Below are positions 32,001-43,016 of a stretch of DNA of 64,000 bases, piece by piece. The position numbers were made by a program, and so were the translations under genes. Source of the DNA: Bipolaris cookei. Lineage: Eukaryota > Ascomycota > Dothideomycetes > Pleosporales > Pleosporaceae. Under the pieces are notes generated by a model. It ran no database searches. It was given only the letters and a program-made list of their open reading frames with translations, and was not told the DNA's origin. The stretch covers positions 558,001-622,000 of the forward strand of contig NRSV01000008.1 of the NCBI GenBank assembly GCA_002286855.1, given 5' to 3'. Numbering within the stretch: position 1 is the stretch's first letter; the number at the start of each line of letters is the position of its first letter.

Positions 32001-32925
32001 TTGAGGTGGACCGCATTCGTCTTATGGGGGTAAGGGGCATGATAGGAGATCGCACACGCTTCTTCCACGTCCTCCAAAGCCTTCCCAAAGCAGAATTGAG
32101 TGCAATCTTCTCCACATCAGGCTCCTCGATGGTCAGGCGTTCGATTGTATGCTGTTCTTCGTGTTGCTCCATTTGCTGGGACAGCTTCTGTATCCGCGAC
32201 TCCATGCGCGCAAAAGCTGCGGACCCAGAGAGCAAGAGCAGCTGTTCAGCGATGAACTCCATTACCGAGGTCAGGAAGATGGCAGCTGCCCATGACACCA
32301 GGCCAGCTTCATCATCCTCGTCCTCGTCCATGCTGAGCCCGCGCTCCTGCTGGACATACCTTTCCTCGTCTTCATCCTCCAACTCGCCCAAGCGTGTGTA
32401 GACCATGATGCGCAGGCGGGTGCGCTTCCACACCTTTTCCACATCCCATGCGCCATTGGCCTTGCCGTTTTGTGTAGGCGACTCATCATCATCCTCGGCA
32501 GCCAGCAAGCCCTGTAGCTCCTCATCGGCGTATTCCATGGCCTCGCGTGCAAGGCGCGGCTTGAGGACATCGAGTATAGCTGGTCGGATGGCTGTCAGAG
32601 ACGGGGCTTTGGCAGAAGAGAGAAAGGCAAAGAGGAGATGGTCAAGAAAGCCATTGAGGAGGGCCAATGCCTGCTCGGAGAAGATGGCGTTCTGCAACTC
32701 ATCGCTGTCTGCATCTTCGTCGCGTAGCTGGGCATTCTGGTGGTCGGTGACGGTTTGCGAAGCTACCGATGCAGCAATGTAGGCGGGTGGGGGCCTGACC
32801 GTGGTGGGCATCTGGAAGGTGACGGAGCTGCACAGGGAAGGGGAGCGCTCGCTGCTGAAGCTGTGTGTTCTGCTGGAGCGCGACGACGGCATGGCGGCTG
32901 TCTCGGACATTGTATGTCTATGCAT
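29023..32925 (-). CDS. Large, mostly disordered conserved-type fungal protein (about 1,300 residues)
   Basis: One uninterrupted frame of about 1,300 residues. ATGs at 32925 and 32910 are both possible starts. Only residues of about 70-310 look folded: a helical domain (LALLNGFLDHLLFAFLSSAK, EAMEYADEELQGLLA), a hydrophobic helix (AAAIFLTSVMEFIAEQLLLL) and a coiled-coil-like stretch (MESRIQKLSQQMEQ), then GRLWRTWKKRVRSP. The rest is Ser/Pro/Arg rich, with many potential phosphorylation sites and an acidic patch near 1160 (FSDEDEDGNEDEDQ). It ends in a basic KKSRKFWRSKKTYGD tail. I recognise it only as a long fungal protein of unknown role, sometimes annotated Flo11-like. No signal peptide is seen, so an adhesin role is not supported. 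Confidence 0.75.
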   Translation of the reverse strand: MHRHTMSETAAMPSSRSSRTHSFSSERSPSLCSSVTFQMPTTVRPPPAYIAASVASQTVTDHQNAQLRDEDADSDELQNAIFSEQALALLNGFLDHLLFAFLSSAKAPSLTAIRPAILDVLKPRLAREAMEYADEELQGLLAAEDDDESPTQNGKANGAWDVEKVWKRTRLRIMVYTRLGELEDEDEERYVQQERGLSMDEDEDDEAGLVSWAAAIFLTSVMEFIAEQLLLLSGSAAFARMESRIQKLSQQMEQHEEQHTIERLTIEEPDVEKIALNSALGRLWRTWKKRVRSPIMPLTPIRRMRSTSSYTSLPMRRPSRDTINTVHSGHEHLPEHQPTETEIAANIPLPIGSNDINEIEVPGLAPTYEDENENTETTSYSQARRPSSAMISSSVTSAKKNKKARPISLPISQLPVFVIPIGPVDEDEQSIHTSIESEPADDPIHDDSSQQQHSVPAPRDESPEDDASMVAFTAATGLGFRMSTPEPADIQVKNPDGLDVINDISPKSVGKVMSSKRMSIERPGPPGLVRTFSARSSTRTSSLKSPLHTPALTPKATTHAEEKSYLDDDLSEDEPEEPQAIGIARTADNAIRSTSTTPDEMAREPGRPPTRGAYVEVQPRTSTPTSLQNRNTSSPDDKYAGGERLIIRKDIGRKPHSNGDVTSSPIQHESPTSAPRRQDGLRSPSLASSLPALHEVESNPTQPVEKAGSLGMHKSSSPTYEESKRDSTSTNQDGPMQVPDRRLQRISTGESIRSQSAPSEKSPSDNMSLKRGTSTSSSLKKQVVYPVTSSGRDSVSSYRSRGLSGRMSEEDRTREFDSLIKGQETVKFTLTPQNMRDLDVSHTSLPFQPTNGKQETPVHQPVQHRLSSSSSAKPYPRVHADDKSYGTANLPNTTAPRAKLSNGTHHRPSPSRSVVTRPLARDPKIESESMRDFADFIRSTGPSPGQEKPVQPFVSMNGQNPSSRPSNISSSSLGRKLSTRRSSSVNGTSAKARANMEPRSPAGLSTGNGDLIDFIRQGPPDSNNGQPRIPRSVAPFRSTVDSDQFDSMLEGHSNVESAYGSAASTLESKNSAQTINSRTGLIASPGVVQPAYSNTPKQLGGSISASNDEPQVMRTRRRIKDPYAIDFSDEDEDGNEDEDQLTALPPSGTQTPRQAPAQSPRQAAPRQESLMDFLNAMEPPSASKPQPFMLSEETIAAARARANSSKSQPYKGNGSAHPGSLTSTSITSDAARSYKPRLQARAPASNDARGGGARTGTSDLADFLMNSGPPEPPVTRAAPVKEEKKSRKFWRSKKTYGDLP

Positions 32926-35004
32926 GGCGCAAGAGGGCGTCTGCAGCACGTCGCTGCGAAACACAAAAGAAAAGGTCGTCAGAGGTGCGGGCAGCAGGCA
33001 ATTGGGTGAGAAAGGGTCCTCGGAAGGTGTTTTCGCCCGCGACCCTGGCAGTGGCGCGGTTCGAGGAAGAAAAGGGTCGGGGTGACGCTAGGAAGACAGT
33101 GCAGGTCTAGACGTATGACGATGCAGAGAGGGCCCGTCAGCGCTTCATGGCGGCAGGCAAGCCTCGTCAATGCTCAGAGAGGCGGATGGCAGGACGAGAA
33201 GGGGGGACGAGGCAGTGGAAGGGAAGGGGAGATTGGACAGTATCAGATAAAGCGTCTAGTCCGGGGGGCTTGTTCCGGCTCGTGATAGGGATCCTAGACG
33301 GCGATCGTGGTGTTCGCTAGGCTGGGCCCTTACCGGGCACCGCTGCCGCTGGTACCGAACCACCACCACCTTTGTCTCTCTCGTAGCTCCAACGCCTGAT
33401 TCATGGTCTCGGCCTCGTCGACCGACAAAGACGAGCAACAATGGCGAGGTCATGTTACATCATCAACAGCACGAGTCCGTGTGTTGTAGCTGCGTCCATG
33501 TTGCAATGGCGCCATGTCACCGTTGTTAGGCTGTACGTATACTTGCAAGAGAACGCTCGCGCATCCCTGCATGGCCCACGCCTAGCCGCATCGGCCGTGC
33601 CCTGAGAACTCATCACTGCATCTAGTGCAATTACTAGATCTGATCTGTTTCCCCTTAGAGACGACTATGGCATTCATACTTTATTGCCATATTATATCAC
33701 TGCTCTCCGCACTCTGCCGGGTCAGGTAATGTCCATTTGGACGGCCTGGCTGATTGAGGAATGCCGCGGTACAGCCGCAGCGCACCAAGGCCAAGTATCC
33801 AGCTGTGCATGTGCATGCGGACTTGTCGCACCATCCGGCAAATTTCCGACCCTTCGCTGTACCTGCAGCTTTTCTGCGCCTTGTCCAACACCACATTCGG
33901 TCCCGCCGCACGCTGCCGATGTCTGTCTGTGAGCGCATGCAAAACTCGTGCGTACCTACGCCTCAATTGATTTGTTACATTGACGACGCAGCCCGTCTGA
34001 CCCAGCGATTTGGTAGGAGCCTGTACACATCCGAGCCATCTCATCGTATTCGCTAATCTCAGGGGCTCGTCGAACAATTCAAACCGCCTTTAGACATCTG
34101 GCGCATGTGTGCCATTCGCCGGGACTGGGCACCATTGCGACGGTTCCTCTGCCGTTTGCCCATGACTGAGTCGGGCGCCTTGTTGTTTGACCTCAAAGTA
34201 TGCATATTGTCTCTTTCTGGCGGACCATACGTCACTCAGCCATGCTCTGTACCATACTCTGCCTACCAGCTGAGTGCAAGACAGACGGCGGGATTAGCTA
34301 CAATAAGCCGTCTACTGCCCGTTGACTTGTTAGCGTCAACGGCCGAGCCAGGAAACAAGACAAAACTGCTGCGAGGCCCAACGGCTTCCACTCATCGTCC
34401 TGGGTCACTTGTGCTGAACAGCACGTGTGTTTATGTCACGTGCAAACAAATAGCGAAAGCGTGTTCCATGTCCCCTATGGGACAACAAAGGGTGAACAAC
34501 ACGACAACTAAGAAAAGACTATGCAGACCCCATATTTGAACAACAACATACATACATGTCTCTAATACTACATTCGACTACCCCCATGATCATCGGCCTC
34601 ATTTTTGATGTCCAACTACCGCGCTGTTCCCCAAAGGAAAGAGCATCCAGTTGCTGTTACCTCATGGCAGCCTCTGATTGGTCACATCCCATATGCCAAG
34701 CCCTATCCCCTCACCTTGCTACGACTTCGTAACATTCGACTTGAACCTCTTCCAGTATATATCCTTGATTTGTGCTTTTTCAGTGTTCGTGACACCTTCT
34801 CCACACTCTTGTTGCTCTTCCTCGCCTCGGGCTGCCGAGTGTGTATCAAGATGATAGATCCATGCCCATTTACTTCTTTGAGAAGCACCAGCACGAAGCG
34901 CTTAGCCAGAGAAGTCCGAGGTTATCTGGCGGGAGATGCAGCGCACCATGACCCAAGCTGATAGAAGCCACGTCCGCTATTCGATAAGTTTTGCAGTGGC
35001 GGCG
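32926..35004. other. Gene-poor stretch of about 2 kb
   Basis: Several open frames of 60-145 codons overlap here, but they lie on both strands with no domain or splice continuity. The first 400 bp are probably the promoter and 5' leader of the large disordered protein gene. No repeat termini were found. Confidence 0.45.
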
Positions 35005-35280
35005 TCATGTTCCGCCCAGCTTTTCGTACAGCTTCTCGTCAATCCTAGCCTGCGGAACCGCAGCAACACCAGCAAACGGTCGCAATGCCCCACCAATGGC
35101 TAGCCGGTACCTGCAGTCTGGACAAACTTCATTGCTGTTAACCGACCCCATCTTCTCGGCATAGGTGCAGGCTATAGGATGGCCGTTGGCAAACCGAGAC
35201 CTGCAGCACGGGTCCCCAACAAACTGATCGCGTCCCCAGTGGCGGCACGGCCGGTGATAGACGTGCTCAACGTAGCACAT
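35005..35280 (-). CDS. Small cysteine-rich protein, 91 residues
   Basis: An uninterrupted ORF starting MCYVEHVYHRPCRHWGRDQF, with further Cys in DPCCRS, IACTYAEK and VCPDCRYR. The arrangement (Cys/His pairs, then CPDC) looks like a small zinc-binding protein, of the kind common in filamentous fungi that begins MCY and has spaced Cys/His residues. There is no signal peptide, so it is probably intracellular rather than a secreted effector. The function is unknown. The isolated position, Cys spacing and good start codon support a real gene, but it is short. Confidence 0.5.
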   Translation of the reverse strand: MCYVEHVYHRPCRHWGRDQFVGDPCCRSRFANGHPIACTYAEKMGSVNSNEVCPDCRYRLAIGGALRPFAGVAAVPQARIDEKLYEKLGGT

Positions 35281-38041
35281 GTATGGACGTCTGGTGAGGC
35301 GTTTCCGACAGCAGGTTAGGATTTAATTTCTCTGTTGGGTATCTTGAAGTCATCGCTGACCATTTTCCAGGCATATATGTGCTGGCTTACAGTGAACAAA
35401 CATGCAAACAATGCTCGTATGAGACTCTGCTGACCAAGACCAAGACCTACCATACTGCTTGCTTGTGCCTTCACAATCGTATCGTCACCAATAGTTTTCC
35501 ATCCCGTCTGCCCCCCGCCGGGCCATCGGGTTCGGGACTGGCACCGGCGGCAGCGGAACCTGTGCCGCGTCACCGATTTTGAACAGGTACCATTGTGAAA
35601 AATAAACAATCGCCAGGCTTCATTGTTTCTCTGACACAAGTCTCACCTCTGTCGGCGTTGCGCGGGACTTGTGCGAGCGACGGCTTGGCTCGGCCTTGCC
35701 GAGACGACCACTACGAGAGTCTCCCGACACCAGAAAACCAATGTAAAGTTTCAGCTCATCTTACTTGTTAGTTAGATAAACATTGAGACACAATTTGTTG
35801 TCTTGTTGTGGAACAGTTGGTGGCTGTGATTAGTTCAAGCCGAGGGCTTCGAGGAATGGGACATACACACTACATCGACGCACCTGCGAGCAACACCAAA
35901 CACCCCAACAAAGTCTACCCCAGATCTGCCCTGCACCATGCCACTGGCGCCGGTCCCTAAGCCTAGCCGGCTCCCGAACGTCCGTCGTATCCTTGGTCGT
36001 TCCCGTTTTGCCCCGACCGTCTCATTCAGCATGGTCTATTGTTTGCTGCAGGTACAGCCGCTCTCGACACCCAACCAGAGGCAGAGGGTGCTGCTGCAAG
36101 TCATGACCTAGAGCCGGAAGTGAAGGGGCCGTGCAAAGTTGGTGTCTGGGTATGCATGATGGGCGTCGCAGTAGACACAACAGGGCAGGAGAGTGCATGC
36201 ATGGGCTCATTAGGGAATCAGATTGGTGTCGAGGCCATGACGAAACCATGATGTGCTCATGTCAGGCATTGTCTACTAGATACTATGCCCAGATGTCTCT
36301 TCATAACCCCTCGGATGGTGTTGGGTTTTTTATCGGTGAAGGCCACACGTGCCAGCGCTTGCCCAGCACCATGCGCCCCATCTGATAAGGATTGCTGCGA
36401 ACCATACACCCACAGCGGATGCTCCTTGACTTGATCAGCAGCTATCTAAGTATAATCTGGGGAAGACACAAGCCTTTTGGAATCCCTTCCAGTACATGGA
36501 AGGGCCCGCAGCTTTGCCTAAAGCGGACATGACACCGCCACACCACCGATTGCTGATATGCAAGTCCAAAGCCAGGCGGATGCCGACTTTTATATCAGCC
36601 TTTTGAGGAGCAAATACGATTTTGCACACAATGTGGGCGTGTTCACGATAGGTGTTGTGTCGCTGCCACATGTCACTCAACCAGGCCGGCGGCGTTACTC
36701 GATAGCCTGACGTAAAGACGGAAAACCATTTTTCCCCTTATCTCTCGGGCCAGGGGGCGTGGGGCTTGGCAGATCGACGGCACGCCCGCAACCCCGCCAG
36801 GCCCAACGTTGTGCACGCCAGATTGTGGTGCCGACATGGCGATGCGGCTTTTTTGCCTGCGTCGGGACAAATGGTCGCGGTGGACGGGGTGGTTAATGGC
36901 GCACGTGGGGTGCCGATGGGTGAAGGCGAGGCTCAGGCAAAGGTGGATTTGGATTCGCATTCGGTTTCTGGGCATTGCAATCCACGGCGGGCGGGCGACG
37001 GCGGCGTGGAGCTGACTTTCTGACTGTATCGCAAAGAGCGGGCTGCAGGAGAATCTGTGGGGTCGGCATGGAAATATCTCAGTCTGTGCCTGGAGGAGAG
37101 GCGGGTCCAATGAGCAGCGAGCCATTGAACCGAACGAACATGGTAGTCTAAGCAGTGGGCTTCTGGAACAGTGCACGTCCAGCACCCAGGACACAACGCG
37201 GCCAGCCGGGCGCGAGAAACGATTAACTTGACTACAAGAAACGTCGCGGCAGAGAGTTTAGTGATGCTGGCATGACGAGACAGAGTAACTGTAACATCTG
37301 CGATTGGCGGGCGAGCGTCTTATCGCCCCCGCGACGTCAGTGCCGGGCAGAGGCAACGGGGCCCTGCCCAGCAGCAAGAGGCAGCATATGCAGGTGTCGC
37401 GAGACGTCTGCACGCAGGGACGGCGCTGCTCGTGTTGGGCACACAGCGTCGACGATGGACTCGAGGGATCTGATGGCGGGCGGCAAAAAACAATAGCACA
37501 TGTGGAGCGGTGTGTGCAATGCAAATGCTTTTGTTTGGGTCCCGGTGGTATGCCATGACCAACGCGCTGGCTTTGAGCGGGTAAATTTAGCTACACTGAG
37601 GCGACGGTTTCCACCCTCGCCGCGGTCAAACTCGGAACTGCCTGAGGCTGTGCGTTCCGAGCGCCGCGCCAAACCGAAACCGCTCGTACAGAGACCGCGC
37701 GCATCAGCAAACATCCCCAAGCACACCAGACGGCGCTGCAGTGCTGGTTGCGTTTGCAACACAGAGCGCAATAAACATTGTGTGTGTGGCTGGCATGGCC
37801 CTGCAAGTGTCCCAGCTGGGCGGCGCGCCGGCGTAAGCGGATGCTCCACGGCCGGGCGTGGGCTCAGCATGCTGGGTGTGCGGCGTGTGGTTGCGCATTA
37901 GAGAAACGGATTGCTTCCTCATCCCACGGATACAGCCCGGCGACGGCTCTTGGCTACGGCCAACCTAGTTGCTATCTGACCACGACTAGCCCCGCCACAT
38001 GCCGAGACAGTCAACTCATTCCACGACACTTACCTTATAAC
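35281..38041. other. Long gene-poor stretch upstream of glutamine synthetase
   Basis: About 2.8 kb with no supported gene. Parts near 36.8-37.9 kb are GC-rich and open in many frames at once, which is a composition effect. No transposon end or tandem array was recognised. The right-hand part is likely distal promoter for glutamine synthetase. Confidence 0.45.
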
Positions 38042-38204
38042 TGAACCCTCAGCCCGCTATCCTTATCTCTCTTCCCCATTCACTCTCCCCACTTCTACCA
38101 TATAACCCCTCCTCCACGCCCTTCTTCTCGTCGCCTGCATCGTCTCCTTGTTCCTCCCTCTTCAAGTTTGACCTTTTCCTACCACTCAAATACAAACCGC
38201 AGTC
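38042..38204 (+). promoter_or_regulatory. CT-rich core promoter of glutamine synthetase with GATA-like sites
   Basis: The 160 bp before the start codon are strongly pyrimidine-biased, a feature of highly expressed fungal genes. Near 38055-38068 lie GGATAG and AGATAA sequences on the minus strand, matching the HGATAR core bound by AreA/NIT2-type nitrogen regulators. Regulation by GATA factors is known for the enzyme; use of these sites is inferred. Confidence 0.4.
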
Positions 38205-39891
38205 ATGGTGTGTTTCTACTCTGTGCCCTTTGTATATCCTGCTGTTGCTCACACATGCTACAGGCGAACTCCACAATCATCTCCAATGCTGCCAACGTAC
38301 GTTGAATCCTGCTCGCGTGCTCTCGTCTGCTCTCACTCTGGCTCGTTCTAACATTCCACGATAGCTTCAGAAGTACCTTGACCTCCCCCAAAAGGGCAAT
38401 GTCATGGCCGAGTATGTCTGGATAGATGGTTCCAACGGCATCCGCTCAAAGTCCAAAGTCAGTTCTTTTTTTTCCTCTCCTTCCCCTCTTTCTTTTCGCT
38501 CAACCGATCCTCCATGCAATGTTTTGCGGCATTTGTTGCAGTCCGCGATCGCGATGCAGTCTAGTGTGCAGCTTGCAGGCTTTGAGCCTCGGGAGAATCA
38601 CTGGCTGCGATCGACTTGGCAGTTCACAACCTGCAGAGTCACGATCGTAGTGCTCTGATTGTGTGACGTACCCTGCGCCAATCGGTGTTGCAGCAGGCAC
38701 AGATGGCGTTCCTTATCGCGACCCCACGATAAGCCAGCCACCAGCCACAGATTGCGGGCGGCAGGACCTGCACAACTTCTGACGTCTACCCCTCCACTTC
38801 CCCCACTCACCACCCATGCCCTTGCAGCCCAGTCCGACTAAGCGCATGTATACTGATACGAGTTGCAGACCCTGAAGAAGAAGGTCGAGAGCCTTGCCGA
38901 CCTCCCAGAATGGAACTTTGACGGTTCGTCGACGGGTCAGGCGCCCGGCGAGAACTCCGATGTCTACCTCCGCCCGGTCGCATACTTCCCCGACCCCTTC
39001 CGTCGGGGCGACAACGTCCTTGTCATGTGTGAGACTTACATGTCGGATGGTGCTCCCAACACATACAACTTCCGCCACGATGCTGCCATAATCTTTGAGA
39101 AGCACAAGGAGGCCGACTTCTGGTTCGGTCTCGAGCAGGAGTACACCCTTCTCGACGAGTTTGGCTGGCCATATGGCTGGCCCAAGAACGGCTTCCCCGC
39201 CCCCCAGGGTCCTTACTACTGTGGTGTCGGTACTGGCAAGGTCTTTTGCCGTGACATTGTTGAGGCCCACTACAAGGCCTGCATGTACGCCGAGATCAAC
39301 ATCTCTGGCACCAATGCTGAGGTTATGCCCGCCCAATGGGAGTACCAAGTTGGCCCCTGCCCCGGCATTGCCCTCGGTGACCAACTCTGGATGTCGCGCT
39401 TCCTTCTCCACCGTGTCGCTGAGGAGTTTGGTGTCAAGGTTACCTTTGCGCCCAAGCCCATCCCTGGTGACTGGAACGGTGCCGGTCTTCACACCAACGT
39501 CTCTACCGTTGACACCCGTGGTGAGAACGGCATGAAGGCCATTGAGGCTGCCATGGAGAAGCTCTCCACCCGTCAAGCCGAGCATATGGCCGTCTACGGT
39601 CAGGACAACCAGCTTCGCATGACTGGCAAGCACGAGACTGCCTCATACGACAAGTTCAGCTGGGGCGTTGCCAACCGTGGCTCTTCTGTCCGTATTCCTC
39701 GCGCCGTCGCCGCCGAGGGCAAGGGATACTTTGAGGACCGCCGTCCCGCCTCCAACGGTGACCCATACCAGATCACCGGCATAATTGCCGAGACCATGTA
39801 CGGCAAGGTCGAGGGTGCCGACATTGCTAGGTTCGCCAAGAAGGCCGACACTGTCGAGACGGAGATGGTGATTGAGGTCAACAAGCCATAA
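38205..39891 (+). CDS. glnA: Glutamine synthetase (eukaryotic type II)
   Basis: Four coding exons: 38205-38207 (the ATG alone), 38264-38296, 38365-38457 and 38869-39891, giving 383 residues. It condenses glutamate and ammonia to glutamine using ATP, in the cytosol. Signature segments are WNFDGSSTGQAPGENSD, LVMCETY, GLEQEYTLLD (metal Glu residues), KPIPGDWNGAGLHTN (ATP/ammonium region) and GSSVRIPRAVA. All phases agree. Intron 1 follows directly after the start codon and intron 3 is 411 bp, far longer than other introns in the window. The upstream CT-rich tract and GATA-like sites fit nitrogen control. The family is unambiguous; a few residues of the first exons depend on splicing. Confidence 0.95.
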
Positions 39892-40366
39892 GAAACTTTT
39901 ATTGTTATCATGTTTGGTTCTCTTTTTTTCCCCATACCCCCAAATTTATTTCGCGCTTTAGACCACTTTGGGTTTGACATGTTGCCGTGCTTGTCCATGG
40001 AAATGGACTGGTTTCTCTGGCTGGGCTTAGCCTCGTAGAATTTATCGACTTGGTGTTTGTCGAATGATGAGTTGTATGGTGCCTAGGTATATCTATATAG
40101 ATCGGGTATATCACGATTGTCGTGGGAACATTTTGAGTTGCATGCCATGCAATGATTTAATGAAAATGATTCGACTACTGCATTTCAGCTACTTGGGGAG
40201 CTTTTTGATTGTTGGTGAAGTTCCCTTGTGACTAACTACTCGTCAGGTTCAAAGCAATGACCTTATGCATACCCAAGCGATAACAAACAACTACTTCTCC
40301 ACATCTCAAACCACCATCTTCCCAGCAAGCCAATCCACAACCTCACACGCCTCAAAAAAAAGCTTC

Positions 40367-42511
40367 CTAAGCTCGCTGCCCCCTCTCGACCTCCCTCCTC
40401 AACCACTCGCCCCAAACCCCCAATTCCCCAGCTACATCCAATCCACTCGCCAACCTCTTGACTTTCTCCTGATGCGCCACAATTTCCTGCGCCCCATCTT
40501 CATCATCGTGCTGCATGTGCGTCTCTGACTCGCGTTTTAGTGTGGGGGTAGGCGAAGTAAGTATGTTTTGCTCGGAGACGAGGAGATCGCCGTTTGCGTG
40601 GATGTCGATGGTTATGCCTAGGGGTGGGTGGTGGGGATCTGGAGGTTGGTCCTTGGGGGTGAGGAGGTCGGAAAGGAGGTCGGAGATTGCGTCTGCAGTG
40701 ATTTCTGAGTGGTTTGAGGGGATTATGGATGAGGGGTGGGGGACTTGGAGGGTTATGCGTGGGATTGGGGGGGTGTAGTTTAGTGTTACGTCGAGTTGGA
40801 GAGTTGGATGATTTTCTGATGAGTTGGTCTTTGGTTTGGGGGTCTGCGGCTGGCCCAGTTTGTATGTTGGGATTGGCTTTTGCGGGGCTTCGTAGAAGCT
40901 TTTGCGGAGGAGCGTGGTGACATGCGCGTATTGTCGCAGAACTGGCAGGATTTCTACGAGTTGTTTTGGATGGCTGAATGGGAGACTCTCGAGCGTACGA
41001 CTGTACTCTAGCTTTGGTATGTAGAGACTCATGTTGTGGCGATGTTGTACGTAGTTGCCGTCGAGGTCTTTTGAAAGTGCCAGGTGCGAGCTACGAATCT
41101 CATATGTAGACTCGCCAGTTGCGCCAGACATGCCAGGGTCAACTTCTCCAGGTCTCAGCGCAAGTCCAACAAATGTGGTTGGTCGTAGATCATCGTTGCG
41201 AGGCTCGATACCGACCGTTTGGTAGAGTTGCATGTGAACAGCATAGGGTACAACTAGCGGGGGATTAAACTTCGCAACGAATCGTACGTTTGGTAGTCTT
41301 CCTGCAGTGGAGTCAAGGTTCATGGCATCATCGGTTTGCTCTGGCGCCTCGAGATATGTCGGTTTTGGTTCAAGCCAGTCTATAGAAGAGGTATTCATGA
41401 GCATGTTTTCTAGGTGGCTGGCATCATTGTTATCCATGGACTTTTCGACCTGGTCGCTGATCCATTCGTTCGATATGCGGATGGGGGTATAGAGAGCCGA
41501 GGGTGACGCTTCGCACTCGATAGTCAGCGAATACATCTTGTTGTTACTCCAGTGGTCATCTTCGGGATATGAGGGGGACTCTTGGGAGTTGGCGTCCATC
41601 TTTTCTTTGCCTTTTTCCTGTGCTTCAGGCGCAGTCTTCGGAATCACCCACCGCGAGTCCATCCAGTATTCCAGACTTAGCCCAAGACATGATCCGCCAT
41701 TAAAACGAGGCCGCCCGCTTTTCTTGCATAGTACCTCCCTCTCTGCCTTGTATATCCTATACCGCTCGTCTGGTAGCCGTTTTGCAAGCTCAAGCTTCTT
41801 CTCATGGTCAAACAGTTTCCGAAGACTCGTATATATGCCTGCAATTGCATTGTAGCAACTAATGCCTCCATTTTGCGACGAGCCCAATTTATCAAGTGCC
41901 AAAAGCTTCTCCAAGTTTTCTGAGAAGCGCTCAAGCGTCACATTGAACTTGCTTTGGCCTGGAAGAGGTTTCAGACTTCGCACTAGAATCTCTGATCCTG
42001 TAGCTCCAAAGTTCAAGTCGGGTCTTGAGTCGTCTAGTCCGGTCTGTAAATTCACACTGGCAATCTCATCGTTTTTGAAGGTGACGTCGCAAAGGGCCTC
42101 GTTGCCGATTAAAAGACTCCATGTACCTGCATCATCCATATGCTTTTCGTACGGTATGCCTATCCGGTCGCACAGCGCAAGCAGGCCCTCTTCACTGACG
42201 CGTCCTGGCTTCTTCCCTACAATGTCTATTATCTCTCGGAGCCTCCGACTCCTCTCTGCCTCGTCTGCGCGCCCTGTTGCACTTGCCGTCATGCCCAAAT
42301 TAGACATGCCTAGTCCACTCATGCTTATGCCCATGCCGACGCCTCCCATACCCGAGCTCGCAACATCGTTGAGCATGTTCAATACTGCGGGTGAGTCGTA
42401 GGACATCATGTGGATGTTTCCGGTAGGTGGAACGCTGCGCGGTGCAGGGGAGAATGCGTTGGGGTTCTTGGAAGGCGTCTCCTTATCTTTGGAGGGCGTG
42501 GGTGTCGCCAT
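40367..42511 (-). CDS. Mediator complex subunit 1 (fungal Med1)
   Basis: A single exon of 714 residues. The disordered Pro/Ser N-terminus is followed by the Med1 domain, including AERSRRLREIIDIVGKKPGR, EGLLALCDRIGIPYEK, VNLQTGLDD and FSENLEKLLALDKLG, then CYNAIAGIYTSLRKLFDHEK. Med1 is part of the Mediator middle module, linking activators to RNA polymerase II. The length fits fungal Med1. The Gly/Met-rich stretch (SGMGGVGMGISMSGLGMSN) is a low-complexity insertion. The C-terminal part around residue 590 is Pro-rich. It is convergent with glutamine synthetase, the two stop codons being about 475 bp apart. Confidence 0.85.
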   Translation of the reverse strand: MATPTPSKDKETPSKNPNAFSPAPRSVPPTGNIHMMSYDSPAVLNMLNDVASSGMGGVGMGISMSGLGMSNLGMTASATGRADEAERSRRLREIIDIVGKKPGRVSEEGLLALCDRIGIPYEKHMDDAGTWSLLIGNEALCDVTFKNDEIASVNLQTGLDDSRPDLNFGATGSEILVRSLKPLPGQSKFNVTLERFSENLEKLLALDKLGSSQNGGISCYNAIAGIYTSLRKLFDHEKKLELAKRLPDERYRIYKAEREVLCKKSGRPRFNGGSCLGLSLEYWMDSRWVIPKTAPEAQEKGKEKMDANSQESPSYPEDDHWSNNKMYSLTIECEASPSALYTPIRISNEWISDQVEKSMDNNDASHLENMLMNTSSIDWLEPKPTYLEAPEQTDDAMNLDSTAGRLPNVRFVAKFNPPLVVPYAVHMQLYQTVGIEPRNDDLRPTTFVGLALRPGEVDPGMSGATGESTYEIRSSHLALSKDLDGNYVQHRHNMSLYIPKLEYSRTLESLPFSHPKQLVEILPVLRQYAHVTTLLRKSFYEAPQKPIPTYKLGQPQTPKPKTNSSENHPTLQLDVTLNYTPPIPRITLQVPHPSSIIPSNHSEITADAISDLLSDLLTPKDQPPDPHHPPLGITIDIHANGDLLVSEQNILTSPTPTLKRESETHMQHDDEDGAQEIVAHQEKVKRLASGLDVAGELGVWGEWLRREVERGQRA

Positions 42512-43016
42512 TTTTGCAATGTGTGCTAGGGTTATGGGCAGCTAGTGGGATTGAAAGAACAATGCAGCGGGTCGCAGGCCGCAACCGTAGGTACTGTATA
42601 GCTAGGATGCGGTTGGTACACCAGGTAAAGCTGACGTATTACACAAGGATTTCTGGACGCCTCTTAGACCAGATATGGCCGAAATGATATGAGAGTGTTG
42701 GATGTCAAACGAACATGTTGTGGTGTAAGGTTGGAAGCAATTGTGGTGGGGTAGGAGAAGGACGGGCGCAGCGCGAGATGGTGCGCGTGTGAACTGGGTC
42801 TTGGCACAGTGTGAACCGTGGTCGGATGGTCCACATACCCTCCCACAACAAGTGAGAAGGATTCAGATAGACAGAAGTGCATTTGCTTCTATGAATTCAA
42901 CAATATGTTTACAGAAAGCAGAAATATCTTGGTGCGGGTATCAAATCGCAATGTCAAAGACCGTAACCAAAACGCCGTCCCGATGCTCGTGCCCTTTCAT
43001 GGCCCTCCAAAACATT
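42512..43016. other. Intergenic DNA between Med1 and the small basic protein gene
   Basis: It holds the Med1 promoter and the 3' region of the next minus-strand gene. No further feature is seen. Confidence 0.5.

Noticed and set aside
34105..34539. 144-codon plus-strand frame
   Set aside because: No recognisable domain, mixed composition, and no linked exon.
36673..37194. 173-codon minus-strand frame and overlapping frames to 37.9 kb
   Set aside because: GC-rich composition opens many frames at once; no start context, domain or splice pattern supports any of them.
38713..39633. 306-codon open frame antisense to glutamine synthetase
   Set aside because: It is a shadow of the strongly biased, highly conserved exon 4 of glutamine synthetase and has no domain of its own.
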